Shown here: in pieces, positions 7,842 through 16,010 of the stretch | How positions within the stretch are numbered: position 1 is the stretch's first letter | Layout of the letters: every line of letters begins with the position of its first letter | Assembly (NCBI RefSeq): GCF_001434135.1 | Contig: NZ_AZEB01000025.1 | Span: 1-38,556, forward strand | Source: Lentilactobacillus kisonensis DSM 19906 = JCM 15041 | GTDB lineage: Bacteria > Bacillota > Bacilli > Lactobacillales > Lactobacillaceae | Direction of reading: 5' to 3' | DNA: 38,556 bases | Notes under the pieces: generated by a model | The model's database searches: none | What the model was told of the DNA's origin: nothing | Seen by the model: the letters and a program-made list of their open reading frames with translations, nothing else | Program-made: the position numbers and the translations under genes

Positions 7842-10817
7842 ATGCATAACTTCAAGGAAAAACACCTATTATCTCTTATCATTTGGATTGGGTTGGTGTT
7901 GATTGCGGCGTTTACGCTGCCCAACATTTCACAACTTGTCCGTGATAAGGGAAGTGTCCGCCTGCCAGCAACCGTTCAAAGTGAGGTTGCTCAAAAGATT
8001 CAGAAAAAGTCTGAGGGCGGTAAAAACGTCCGGACCCTAATTGCCGTTTTCAATAATAAAAACGGTAAGATTACAGCTGACCAATCCCTTCAGATTGGGA
8101 ATGCGGTCAGAGAAATCCGTAGTGATCCGAGTTTACATACAACGAGTGTCACAAGCGCCGGTGATAATGCCGCCGCAAAGAAACAGCTTGTCTCAAATGA
8201 CGGCACCACCGAAATGGTGATGATAACCGTTCCAAGCAAATATAAAGTTAAGGGGCAAACGAACGACCTCCTCAATAAAATTAAATCGCCCGGGATGCGT
8301 ACCTACGTTACCGGCAGCGATGTTTTAAATGAAGATTTCTCAGCAACTACTGAAAAGGGCCTTCAAAAGACTGAAATCATTGCCGCCATCTTTATTTTCT
8401 TAGTCCTTATCATCGTCTTTAGATCATTCCTAATACCGGTCATTTCACTCCTAACGGTTGGCGTTTCCTACCTAATTTCACTAAGTATCGTTATGAACCT
8501 TGCACAACGCTATGGTTTTCCAATCTCCAACTTTACCCAAGTTTTCTTAGTGGTGGTTCTCTTTGGAATTGGAACGGATTATAACATTCTGCTATACGAC
8601 CGGTTTAAGGAACAAATTAAGAATGGCCAAACTGCGGTTGCTGCCGCTCGGACTGCTCGCCGGCATGCTGGCCGGACAATTCTTTACAGCGGCTCTTCCG
8701 TCCTTATTGGGTTCAGCGCTTTAGCCCTCGCCAAATTTTCCTTCTACCGGTCAGGAGTTGCTGTCGCCGTGGGAGTTGCAGTGCTGCTCCTAGTACTTTT
8801 AACCCTTAATATGTTCTTCATGGCAACGTTGGGTAAAAAGCTTTTTTGGCCGAGCAAAAATTTGGCAGCCCATGATAAAAGTGTCGTTTGGCACTTCTTG
8901 TCAAAATTCACCATCTCACACACCTTCGTGATGGTTGGCATTTTAGTGATTGCTGCTATTCCATTATTATTCTTTGGTTCCCAAAAACTGAACTTTAATA
9001 ACGCGGATGAATTGCCTAACAACGTTCAGTCAAAAGCCGGCTACAATATTATCCAAGCTCATTATCCAGCCGGTACATCTGGCCCTTCTACCCTCTATAT
9101 TGAAAATAAGAAGCCGCTAAATACGCAACAATATTTAGCTGAAATTGATCAGCTAACTGGCTATTTAAATTCTGAACCTGGTGTTAAATCCGTTGCCTCA
9201 GTTACCCGCCCTGGTGGCACTAAAATCGATCAGCTCTACTTAAAGAGTCAGTTAAAAACCCTTACGGATGGCTTGGACCAAGCTAATTATGGTATCAAGA
9301 AGGTTCAAAAAGGCCTAGCTAGTGCCAATAAAAAGCTTTCCAGTTCAAATACAACCGAAAGTATTGCTCAAGTTCAACAGTTAGCTGATGGTGCAAGCAA
9401 GCTTCAGTCTGGTGCTCAACAATTAAGTAATAGTCTTTCGACCTATACTTCTGGCGTCAATAGTTTGGCTAGCGGCTTTCAGCAATTAAATCAGGGTGCA
9501 ACTTCACTATCATCAGGAGTTGGACAATTATCATCTGGTAGTCAATCGCTGAACTCTGGTATTCAACAACTCAGATCACGAACCGCTCGCTTAAGAGCTC
9601 TTCGCAGCCGAGTTAATCGGTTAGCTTCTGGCTCCAGCCAACTATCTTCTGGTTTGGGACGGCTTCATTCGCAAGTAACCCCATTTTCAAGTGGCTTGAG
9701 TCGCCTTCATAGTGGTGCCAGTCAGCTCCAGCAAAACAGCAGCTCTTTAGTTTCTGGTGCTCAAAGCGTTGCTAGCGGCAGCACCCAAGTCAATAATGGT
9801 GTTCAAACTTTAAATACCCGAATGAAAGCTCTACAGACCCAGATGCAGCAGCTACAACAAGGGTTAACTTCTGCTAACGCCGGCCTTTCCCGTGTTAGCA
9901 CTGGAACGAATACCGTTAACGATTATCTAAAAGAAATGCAAAAGTCTTACTTAGGTGATACATTCTATATGCCAAAAGCTAGTGTGAAGAGTCCATCATT
10001 CACACCATCATTAGATGCATTTATGTCAAAGGACCGTAAAATTACTCAGATTACGTTTATTTTGAATAGTGACCCAAGTACAACTAAATCTGCTAACCGC
10101 ATCCGTACCATTACCAGAGACGTCAACGCTAAGCTTAAAGATTCTTCACTGAATAACGCCAAGTTTGCAATTGGTGGTCAAAGTTCTCAAACAGCTGACT
10201 TACAAAAGACTGCCAACGGTGACTTCTTGCGAACCGTTGTCATCATGTTAGTCGGGATTGGGATTGCACTAATGTTCGTTACCCGTTCATTGGTTCAAGC
10301 GCTGACCATTATTGGAACTTTAATTGTTACCTACTTTGGTGCCCTTCAAATCACCCGCTGGCTTTCAAGTTATCTGCTCTTCCAAAACATGTTGACTTGG
10401 AACACACCGTTCTTTAGTTTTATCATGTTGGTCGCTTTAGGGGTTGATTACAGTATTTTCTTAATGATGCGCTATCGAGATGATGCGAGCGCCATTACCG
10501 ATGTACGATTGCGAATTACCAACTCCGCAACCATTATTGGGACGGTGGTCATTTCAGCGGCAATCATTTTAGGCGGTACGTTTGCGGCATTAATCCCCTC
10601 AAACGTCCTCACCCTCATTCAAGTTGCGATAACCGTTATCATTGGGTTGGTTATCTTAGTCATTACATTACCAATTATTATGAGCGCAATGGTTAAGTGG
10701 ACATATCCATACGTCAACGATAAGATGTATCAAAAGGCGATGACAAGTAAAAAGGAACAACCAAACCGCCGAAGCTCAAAACCTAAAACAAGAACAGAAA
10801 ATCACTCAAATCAATAA
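7842..10817 (+). CDS. MMPL-family RND exporter
   Basis: 991-residue membrane protein of the MMPL/RND superfamily. Helix 1 is at about 9-30. A first extracytoplasmic domain is followed by a helix bundle (about 175-330) containing GIGTDYNILLYDRF, the Gram-positive form of the MMPL GxxxDY proton-relay motif. A second half repeats the plan, with GVDYSIFLMMRYRD near residue 875. Between about 470 and 700 lies a long extracellular low-complexity stretch of repeated (S/A)SG-x-x-Q/S-L units (SSGVGQLSSGSQSLNSG), predicted coiled coil, as in YhgE/Pip- and YdgH-type proteins. Such proteins export lipids, peptides or toxic compounds. ATG 7842 follows AAAGGAAGAG. No partner gene is adjacent; substrate unknown. 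Confidence 0.88.
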   Translation: MHNFKEKHLLSLIIWIGLVLIAAFTLPNISQLVRDKGSVRLPATVQSEVAQKIQKKSEGGKNVRTLIAVFNNKNGKITADQSLQIGNAVREIRSDPSLHTTSVTSAGDNAAAKKQLVSNDGTTEMVMITVPSKYKVKGQTNDLLNKIKSPGMRTYVTGSDVLNEDFSATTEKGLQKTEIIAAIFIFLVLIIVFRSFLIPVISLLTVGVSYLISLSIVMNLAQRYGFPISNFTQVFLVVVLFGIGTDYNILLYDRFKEQIKNGQTAVAAARTARRHAGRTILYSGSSVLIGFSALALAKFSFYRSGVAVAVGVAVLLLVLLTLNMFFMATLGKKLFWPSKNLAAHDKSVVWHFLSKFTISHTFVMVGILVIAAIPLLFFGSQKLNFNNADELPNNVQSKAGYNIIQAHYPAGTSGPSTLYIENKKPLNTQQYLAEIDQLTGYLNSEPGVKSVASVTRPGGTKIDQLYLKSQLKTLTDGLDQANYGIKKVQKGLASANKKLSSSNTTESIAQVQQLADGASKLQSGAQQLSNSLSTYTSGVNSLASGFQQLNQGATSLSSGVGQLSSGSQSLNSGIQQLRSRTARLRALRSRVNRLASGSSQLSSGLGRLHSQVTPFSSGLSRLHSGASQLQQNSSSLVSGAQSVASGSTQVNNGVQTLNTRMKALQTQMQQLQQGLTSANAGLSRVSTGTNTVNDYLKEMQKSYLGDTFYMPKASVKSPSFTPSLDAFMSKDRKITQITFILNSDPSTTKSANRIRTITRDVNAKLKDSSLNNAKFAIGGQSSQTADLQKTANGDFLRTVVIMLVGIGIALMFVTRSLVQALTIIGTLIVTYFGALQITRWLSSYLLFQNMLTWNTPFFSFIMLVALGVDYSIFLMMRYRDDASAITDVRLRITNSATIIGTVVISAAIILGGTFAALIPSNVLTLIQVAITVIIGLVILVITLPIIMSAMVKWTYPYVNDKMYQKAMTSKKEQPNRRSSKPKTRTENHSNQ

Positions 10818-10852
10818 TTAGCCTTAGCACCAAAATGAGTTAAATCAGGATC

Positions 10853-11542
10853 TCACCGAGCCAGCGTATCCACCCCTTCTTGATCCAACAGCCACTGTTC
10901 ATGCTTAACACACATATCCCAGTATTGTAATTCATATTCGCTGCTGTATTGGAAGGCCAACCGCATTTTTTCTCGACCCTCATCAGTGGTATTCTCCGCA
11001 AGTTCATCAGTTAAATCCAACATTTTTTGGTTAAGCGAACCAAATTCTTCAGAAGCACAGAAGTCGATAAAGTCTTTATAAACTGGTTTGGTACTAAATC
11101 CATGTTTTGCAATTTCACGAAACATTTCAGTATACGTCCAGTAGCATGGAACCAAACTGGCTTCCCCTGCTTCTACACCCTGTTGTTCGAACTGGTAATA
11201 CATGTTCGTGATATAGGCATAGGCAGTGGGCGCAACGGGCACCGAATCAATCTCTGCTTGAGTTAATTTCAGTTCATCATAGATTGGGCTGCGTTCGCTA
11301 ATTTCGTTACAAAGATCAACCAAATGTGTCAGCAAATACGCGTGATCTTGGTTAGTCATTTTTGCGGCAATCTTTTGATGAAGATCATAGAAGGCCACAC
11401 AGTATTTATTATCTTGGATGAAGTAATAGCGAAACGCTTCCGGTGCAAGCGTGCCGTCTGTCAATTTAGTAATAAACGGACAATTGAAAATCTGTTGCCA
11501 AACTGAATCATTTTCTTGTCGTAACTGTGTTGTAAATTTCAT
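10853..11542 (-). CDS. tenA: TenA-family thiaminase II / aminopyrimidine aminohydrolase
   Basis: 229-residue protein of normal TenA length. TenA hydrolyses aminomethyl-pyrimidine breakdown products of thiamine to HMP for salvage. The nucleophilic cysteine region is seen in SLVPCYWTYTEMF, acidic/aromatic pocket residues in FIQDNKYC, and the C-terminal catalytic glutamate region in EYELQYWDM. The frame is open to 11611, but that would overlap the end of ykoE. GGAGG at 11553-11549 points to ATG 11542 (MKFTTQL). The stop of ykoE lies 13 bases upstream, so the two form one operon under the TPP riboswitch. Together they import and recycle the pyrimidine half of thiamine. Confidence 0.9.
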   Translation of the reverse strand: MKFTTQLRQENDSVWQQIFNCPFITKLTDGTLAPEAFRYYFIQDNKYCVAFYDLHQKIAAKMTNQDHAYLLTHLVDLCNEISERSPIYDELKLTQAEIDSVPVAPTAYAYITNMYYQFEQQGVEAGEASLVPCYWTYTEMFREIAKHGFSTKPVYKDFIDFCASEEFGSLNQKMLDLTDELAENTTDEGREKMRLAFQYSSEYELQYWDMCVKHEQWLLDQEGVDTLAR

Positions 11543-11555
11543 CATTTTCCTCCAC

Positions 11556-12152
11556 TTATTTACTTGACTTATCAACATTATTAAGCTGCATTTTCTCAAA
11601 TACCCGGTCAAAGTTTAACGTGATCAACTTAACTAAAACGCCGTCAAAGACTAAGCTAGAAACAGTTGAAATCGCAAATAACGCCATAATCATGCCAATA
11701 CTGTAATGACTATACCCTGAAGTAACAAACGAATAGCCAAATCCCAGCAAATTGGCACCAAAAGCACCAACTAGACAACTTGTCCACGAAAACTTCTGAT
11801 AGCCATGCGGGAAAAAGCCAAGTTCATTACCAACGCCCTGTAAAAAGCCGACCACGACGGTCATAATTCCCCACTGGGCGCCAAAAAACATTTCAACAAC
11901 CGCTGCGAGGGTTTCACCAATAATGCCTGCGCCAACTGTAGGAACAAAGTACAGGCATAGTGGTGCTGAAATATACCAAAGCCCAGAATACATCCCGTCG
12001 ACAAATGGGTTCAATCCAGTCGGGGTCAGCGCAATTTTAGTGACGTTATACAACGTATCAACCCCATAAAAATAGATTGCCCCACACACAATTCCGATCA
12101 ACGTTACCGTGATAATCTGCCTAACATCCCAATGTGGTGATCGAATGTTCAT
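11556..12152 (-). CDS. ykoE: YkoE-family ECF transporter S component (HMP/thiamine)
   Basis: 198-residue integral membrane protein with five to six helices, matching YkoE, the substrate-binding (S) subunit of an energy-coupling-factor transporter for hydroxymethylpyrimidine or thiamine. Telling segments are the N-terminal WDVRQIITVTLIGIVCGAIYF-like helix and VVVGFLQGVGNELGF. The usual companions YkoD (ATPases) and YkoC (T component) are absent on both sides, so it must share an energising module encoded elsewhere. An ATG at 12158 touches the ribosome site GAGGTGA (12165-12159); ATG 12152 gives proper spacing and is chosen. It is followed directly by tenA and preceded by a TPP riboswitch. Confidence 0.85.
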   Translation of the reverse strand: MNIRSPHWDVRQIITVTLIGIVCGAIYFYGVDTLYNVTKIALTPTGLNPFVDGMYSGLWYISAPLCLYFVPTVGAGIIGETLAAVVEMFFGAQWGIMTVVVGFLQGVGNELGFFPHGYQKFSWTSCLVGAFGANLLGFGYSFVTSGYSHYSIGMIMALFAISTVSSLVFDGVLVKLITLNFDRVFEKMQLNNVDKSSK

Positions 12153-12282
12153 TGCCATTCACCTCAATTTTTGTCTAACCATCGAACCAATTGATACCCA
12201 AGTAATATATTCTCCTTAGGCACCAACCGATTAACACCAAATCTCGTTAATCATATCGATGAACTTTGTTTAAGTTACCATC

Positions 12283-12318
12283 AAAAAAAGGACCTCCTCT
12301 ACAAAAAGAGCGGTCCTT
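12283..12318 (-). terminator. Riboswitch-controlled intrinsic terminator
   Basis: On the minus strand AAGGACCGCTCT pairs with AGAGGAGGTCCTT and is followed by a run of T. It lies between the TPP aptamer and ykoE, the standard position for TPP-dependent termination. Confidence 0.85.
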
Positions 12319-12350
12319 AGCCAGACAAAATACATCAAAAAATGACTAAT

Positions 12351-12428
12351 TGGTCTTCCTACGTCAGTCCTAACTGATTCAGGTTCCATGGGTATTTCTC
12401 AGCCAGATTTAACCAGCACCCCAGACCA
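12351..12428 (-). promoter_or_regulatory. TPP riboswitch (THI element)
   Basis: Conserved aptamer blocks occur in order on the minus strand: GGGGTGCT, GGCTGAGAAATACCC, GAACCTGAATC, then GACGTAGGAAG. P1 is closed by TGGTCT (12428-12423) and AGACCA (12356-12351). TPP binding should favour the downstream terminator and shut off ykoE-tenA. Confidence 0.93.
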
Positions 12429-12454
12429 CAGATTGAATTATTTTGAACACTGCC

Positions 12455-12484
12455 ATTAAACACCTAAATGATCATTGGTGTCAA
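12455..12484 (-). promoter_or_regulatory. Promoter of the ykoE-tenA operon
   Basis: -35 TTGACA (12484-12479), 18-bp spacer, -10 TTTAAT (12460-12455), placed about 27 bp before the aptamer. The spacer holds an imperfect palindrome centred on AATGATCATT. Confidence 0.6.
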
Positions 12485-12528
12485 TGAATTTTTAACTTAA
12501 TTATTTCACTAAAACTTTAGGTTAAGAC

Positions 12529-12562
12529 GGCTCCAGTTTCTAACCGCTTTGCTCCGCTCACT
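12529..12562 (+). repeat. Partial copy (3' half) of the palindromic repeat
   Basis: GGCTCCAGTTTCTAACCGC followed by the common tail TTTGCTCCGCTCAC, joined head-to-tail to the next full copy. The left half is absent. Confidence 0.75.
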
Positions 12563-12567
12563 TTTTC

Positions 12568-12690
12568 TTAGGACAGCTCCTCAAAGCAGAAGTCTGCACC
12601 TAAGCTAACTCATTCAAAAATCCCAAACCCGGGGATTTCTGAATGAGTCAACTTAGGCTCCGACTTCTAACCGCTTTGCTCCGCTCACTT
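12568..12690 (+). repeat. Full copy of the palindromic repeat
   Basis: Begins TTAGGACAGCTC and ends CTCCGCTCACTT. Inner arms CTAACTCATTCA and TGAATGAGTCAAC, loop around AAACCCG, outer arms GAAGTC and GACTTC. Lies between the riboswitch promoter and the secreted-protein gene. Confidence 0.9.
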
Positions 12691-12807
12691 ACTTTTATCA
12701 CGACTCATTTGACAAATTAACCCAGTTAACGTTATAGTTTCTTAATATAATCTTGACTTAGATGCTGAAACTCAAACCTTTAGAATTTACTTATAGGAGC
12801 GTTCACC

Positions 12808-13281
12808 ATGAAAAAGTTCTTCAAATTGATTATTACCGTGTTTGCTGGTACTTTATTTGGTATCACCAGTATTCAAGCAGCCACACCCGTTCACGCTGCT
12901 GATACTTATTACCATGTTGGTAAGATTCGCCACCAAACTCCTACAAAATGGCGAGGAAATTGGTACTCCTACGTTAACGGTAGCATGTGCGTCACCCATA
13001 TCAACCGTTATTCCGTTTCCCAATCGTATAAGGGGAAAAAACACACCCTTTTTAAAAGTAGCTGGCAAGGCTACAAACAACTGGCGGTTGCCAGGATCAA
13101 GGATAGCAATCGATACACTTTTAATGCCTACGCTAAGCACGACTACCAAAGTGATCGCGGCTGGGGCATTACCCACCATACCATTAATGACCAACGAGTG
13201 ACCGCCTTAAGAGACTATTCCGGCGGTGGTGCGTACGTTGACCTCTTTAGGGCCCCTGTCTACAAATCCTATTCAAATTAA
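12808..13281 (+). CDS. Small secreted protein, Tyr/Trp-rich, unknown function
   Basis: 157 residues. A Sec signal peptide is clear (MKKFFKLIITVFAGTLFGI, cleavage near PVHAAD at about 28-32). The mature part is basic and rich in Tyr, Trp and His; its start (PTKWRGNWYSYVN) resembles PYRLRGHWYAKAN in the secreted protein at 34234-34584, so both probably belong to one family of small secreted proteins common in lactobacilli. No catalytic motif was seen. ATG 12808 follows TAGGAG. The next gene starts 25 bp after the stop with its own ribosome site, so the two may be co-transcribed. Confidence 0.75.
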   Translation: MKKFFKLIITVFAGTLFGITSIQAATPVHAADTYYHVGKIRHQTPTKWRGNWYSYVNGSMCVTHINRYSVSQSYKGKKHTLFKSSWQGYKQLAVARIKDSNRYTFNAYAKHDYQSDRGWGITHHTINDQRVTALRDYSGGGAYVDLFRAPVYKSYSN

Positions 13282-13306
13282 TCAGTAAAGTAACCGGAGG
13301 AAATCC

Positions 13307-13627
13307 ATGTCAGAAAATAAAGTTGTCAATGCACTCTCTTATCTCTCAATTGTATTTGCCCCATTTATTTTTCCATTCATCGTTTGGTTAGTCAGCAAAG
13401 ACAATCCCGACATGCACGAAACGGCCAAACGGGCATTTTTGCTTCACTTAATCCCAGTCGTTCTGTCCATCCTCACAATTTTGTTGTTTACAATCACCTT
13501 TGCCACATCCAGTGGTAGTAAGGGCGTCGCCGTTTTATTTGGGATTGTCGTCATTCTGGTAATACTCATTGACATTTTGATGTTTATCTACAATTTATAC
13601 CTAGGAATCAAAATTTTAATTGACTAA
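13307..13627 (+). CDS. DUF4870-like small membrane protein
   Basis: 106 residues with three hydrophobic helices. The start (VVNALSYLSIVFAPFIFPFIVWLV) and the following short loop with polar and histidine residues (KDNPDMHETAKRAFLLHL) match the DUF4870 pattern, in which a membrane helix is followed by a conserved H-x-K/R amphipathic segment. Function unknown. ATG 13307 follows CCGGAGGAA with good spacing, 25 bp after the preceding gene. A strong two-way terminator follows. Confidence 0.75.
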   Translation: MSENKVVNALSYLSIVFAPFIFPFIVWLVSKDNPDMHETAKRAFLLHLIPVVLSILTILLFTITFATSSGSKGVAVLFGIVVILVILIDILMFIYNLYLGIKILID

Positions 13628-13629
13628 TT

Positions 13630-13684
13630 AAAAAACGCGGTTATTAGTCGACCCTTGTGGGTTCTGACTAGTAACTGCGTTTTT
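13630..13684. terminator. Bidirectional intrinsic terminator
   Basis: AAAAACGC-GGTTATTAGTC pairs with GACTAGTAACTGCGTTTTT, giving a T-run in both directions. It separates the converging DUF4870 and L,D-transpeptidase genes. Confidence 0.85.
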
Positions 13685-13702
13685 AGTAACTGATCAATTT
13701 AT

Positions 13703-15091
13703 TTAGTAGTAGATAAATACCGGTTCATTCGTATGGGTATACTTCCAAACCAGCGGCATCCTTGCCGGTGGGTTATTTAAGCAACCATGAGAATGATATT
13801 GTGCTCTGGCACTTGGGTTGCCGTAAACGAATGCTGGTTGCCACGGAGAATCGTGCATCCCTACTCCCGAATTAGTTAGCGGTTCCCAATAACTAACCTT
13901 AGAAGCGTATTTAGAACCATTGTCATTCTTACCCTTTAACGTCGTATTTCGCTGTTTATACATAATGTAGTAGGCACCCTGAGGCGTCTTGTTACCACCA
14001 GTGATTGTTCCAGACATCACTGGATTGGTTACCATCAGCTTACCATCATGATAAATATATTCTTTCAAATTCTTCAAATCAATTGCAACGTAAGTTTTTC
14101 CAGCTCCTTTAACGCCATAGCCTGTTCCAGCCGCATACTGCCTAAGATTCAAGGTTGTTTGTTTACCAGCGTTAAGATTCTTCATAATCGTCTTAGTAAG
14201 CAGTCCTTGGTTTATCTTCCAACCATAAGTGCCACCAGGAACTCGCACCTTGGTTCCTTGATGAGTTGTGATTCTCACGGGTTTACCAAGCGTATCAACT
14301 TTATTGGCAAACTGTGAGACCCAGGATTTGATTTTAGTTGAATCAAACTTATAATCACCATTGGCAGTTGGATAACCATTAGCTACCCAATTTTTTGCTT
14401 TAAATTGATAAGTCTTATTATAGGTCTTGAGCGTTACAGAATTTTGCAATACTTTTTGCAAATGATCCTTTTGTTTTGCGACTTGTGAACTGTTTGGATC
14501 ATCATACGTATCCTTAGTCATCTTGACAGAAATTAACAAAGCACTTTTAGCTTGTTGCTTGAATGCTTTAACCATCCTAGCCTTATCAAGCGTATTGCCA
14601 GCTTTCCCAGCCTTAACCACTACCTTGCCATTTTTCAAAGTAACCTTAGCATCTACCGTTTTCGTTTTTGATTGATTAATCTGATCAATCCGCTGCTTGA
14701 ACTTTGGCAGTAACGTTGCTAAGCGGTAATGCACCTGTTTTGCGGACACATCTGACTTAGCACTCATCTTTTTTACGGCAACCATACTCATTGAGCTACG
14801 ATTCTTAAATAATTGCTTAACATCATCTGAATTAACTTTGATTCTAGAATCCTTAACAACGAGATAGTTACCATCCTCATCAATATGCGAATTATTCAAT
14901 TTCTTGGTCGCCTGCGCAACCGTTAACCCTGACACGCTAATGTCATTGATTTTGGTAAACTTAAAATGATTCTGGAAATAAATATGTGATCCAATAAAGC
15001 CCCCTATGACCAACAAAACGATTCCAATTAGAATTCGCTTTAGGCGCGGACTTTTCTGATTCTTCTTAAATTTTTCCTTACGTGATATCAC
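13703..15091 (-). CDS. L,D-transpeptidase (YkuD) with peptidoglycan-binding domains
   Basis: 462-residue cell-wall enzyme. A basic N-terminus and one membrane helix (about 19-38) anchor it. Two PG_binding_4-like modules span about 45-310 (SGLTVAQATKKLN is the first-module start; WVANGYPTANG and VPGGTYGWKINQG lie in the second). The YkuD catalytic domain covers about 330-462, with MSGTITGGNKTPQGAYYI, GVGMHDS and the active-site motif HSHGCLNNPPA, whose cysteine forms the acyl-enzyme. These enzymes make 3-3 cross-links or attach molecules to peptidoglycan. The gene ends at the shared terminator and is probably single. Start ATG 15091 gives a normal N-terminus. Confidence 0.9.
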   Translation of the reverse strand: MISRKEKFKKNQKSPRLKRILIGIVLLVIGGFIGSHIYFQNHFKFTKINDISVSGLTVAQATKKLNNSHIDEDGNYLVVKDSRIKVNSDDVKQLFKNRSSMSMVAVKKMSAKSDVSAKQVHYRLATLLPKFKQRIDQINQSKTKTVDAKVTLKNGKVVVKAGKAGNTLDKARMVKAFKQQAKSALLISVKMTKDTYDDPNSSQVAKQKDHLQKVLQNSVTLKTYNKTYQFKAKNWVANGYPTANGDYKFDSTKIKSWVSQFANKVDTLGKPVRITTHQGTKVRVPGGTYGWKINQGLLTKTIMKNLNAGKQTTLNLRQYAAGTGYGVKGAGKTYVAIDLKNLKEYIYHDGKLMVTNPVMSGTITGGNKTPQGAYYIMYKQRNTTLKGKNDNGSKYASKVSYWEPLTNSGVGMHDSPWQPAFVYGNPSARAQYHSHGCLNNPPARMPLVWKYTHTNEPVFIYY

Positions 15092-15281
15092 TACTGTCTA
15101 CCCCCTAGGCACAACTCTTCATCATTATTTTACGAACTTTCAATGTTACATTCTACTAATTAGCCTATCCAATAAAATATTTAAATAAATCTTCAGGCTT
15201 TTTTAATCTAATTAATGTGAAACGTCACTTACTTATGGTACCATCATCTTAACTAAATTTCAGTTTTCTTTCCGAATTCGT

Positions 15282-15317
15282 TATAATAATTTCAATAATG
15301 TTTAATTATCGAGGTGA
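15282..15317 (+). promoter_or_regulatory. -10 box and ribosome site of the GNAT gene
   Basis: TATAAT (15282-15287) without a good -35, then GAGGTGA (15311-15317) six bases before ATG 15323. The ribosome site rules out the in-frame GTG at 15314, which lies inside it. Confidence 0.55.
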
Positions 15318-15322
15318 ATACA

Positions 15323-15751
15323 ATGACAATGTTTGTTGAAAATTCAAAACCAATTCGAGCAGCCGCAACGTATATTCGCATGTCAGTATTTGTCTTGGAA
15401 CGTGGGATTGCCTTAAGTGACGAATTCGATGATAAAGATTCAGAAAAAATGATTTACGCGGTTTTATTTGAGGGAAAACAGCCCGTTGCAACCTGCCGCT
15501 TTGAGAACCCCGAACCTGGTACCTTAAGAATTGGTCGGGTAGCAACTTTAAAGGCTTATCGCGGTCATGGATATGGTCGCCAAGTTATCACAGCAATGGA
15601 AACCAGGGCCAAAAAAATGGGAATGAGCCATTCGTTGATTCACAGTGAACTAACCGCTCAGGGGTTCTATGAAAGAATGGGCTATCACGTTGTTTCCGAT
15701 ACGTTTATGGAAGATGGCGTACCCTGTGTTGTGGTGAAGAAAAAGCTATAG
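15323..15751 (+). CDS. GNAT-family N-acetyltransferase (YjcF/ElaA-like)
   Basis: 142-residue single-domain acetyltransferase. The acetyl-CoA-binding motif A is seen as RIGRVATLKAYRGHGYGRQVI (R-x-x-G-x-G form in RGHGYG) at about 75-95, and motif B as AQGFYERMGYHVVSDTFMEDGVPCV, typical of the YjcF/ElaA branch that acetylates small amines or protein termini. Substrate unknown. It stands alone between its own -10 and a strong terminator. Confidence 0.85.
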   Translation: MTMFVENSKPIRAAATYIRMSVFVLERGIALSDEFDDKDSEKMIYAVLFEGKQPVATCRFENPEPGTLRIGRVATLKAYRGHGYGRQVITAMETRAKKMGMSHSLIHSELTAQGFYERMGYHVVSDTFMEDGVPCVVVKKKL

Positions 15752-15771
15752 ATTATTAGTTGATGATTATA

Positions 15772-15812
15772 AAAGAAGCCAAAGCAAATTATAAATCTGC
15801 TTTGGCTTCTTA
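15772..15812 (+). terminator. Intrinsic terminator after the GNAT gene
   Basis: AAGAAGCCAAAGCA pairs perfectly with TGCTTTGGCTTCTT around an 11-nt loop; the T content of the right arm and the bases after it suits termination. Confidence 0.75.
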
Positions 15813-15890
15813 AGTTTGAATTATTTAACTGCTCAGAGACTTGTGTATGCACCTAATTGTAGTTGTTCTCTTGCTCCCTTACATAGAGAG

Positions 15891-16010
15891 TAGGACCGCT
15901 CCGCAAAGCAGAAGTCTGCACCTAAGCTACCTCACTCAAAAATCCCAAGATCAGGGATTTCTGAGTGAGGTAGCTTAGGCTCCAACTTCTAGCCGCTTTG
16001 CTCCGCTCAC
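15891..16010 (+). repeat. Full copy of the palindromic repeat
   Basis: Begins TAGGACCGCTCC and ends CTCCGCTCAC, directly touching the stop codon of the UPF0210 gene. Inner arms CTACCTCACTCA / TGAGTGAGGTAG are perfectly complementary yet differ from other copies. In the transcript of the minus-strand operon it would form a 3'-end hairpin. Confidence 0.9.

Noticed and set aside
12568-12690. Palindromic repeat considered as an insertion sequence or MITE
   Set aside because: No transposase is linked and no clear target duplication was found; matched arm variation is not explained by simple transposition. It remains possible for the family's origin.
15306-15545. Minus-strand open frame opposite the GNAT gene
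   Set aside because: Antisense shadow of a gene with clear acetyl-CoA motif and ribosome site.
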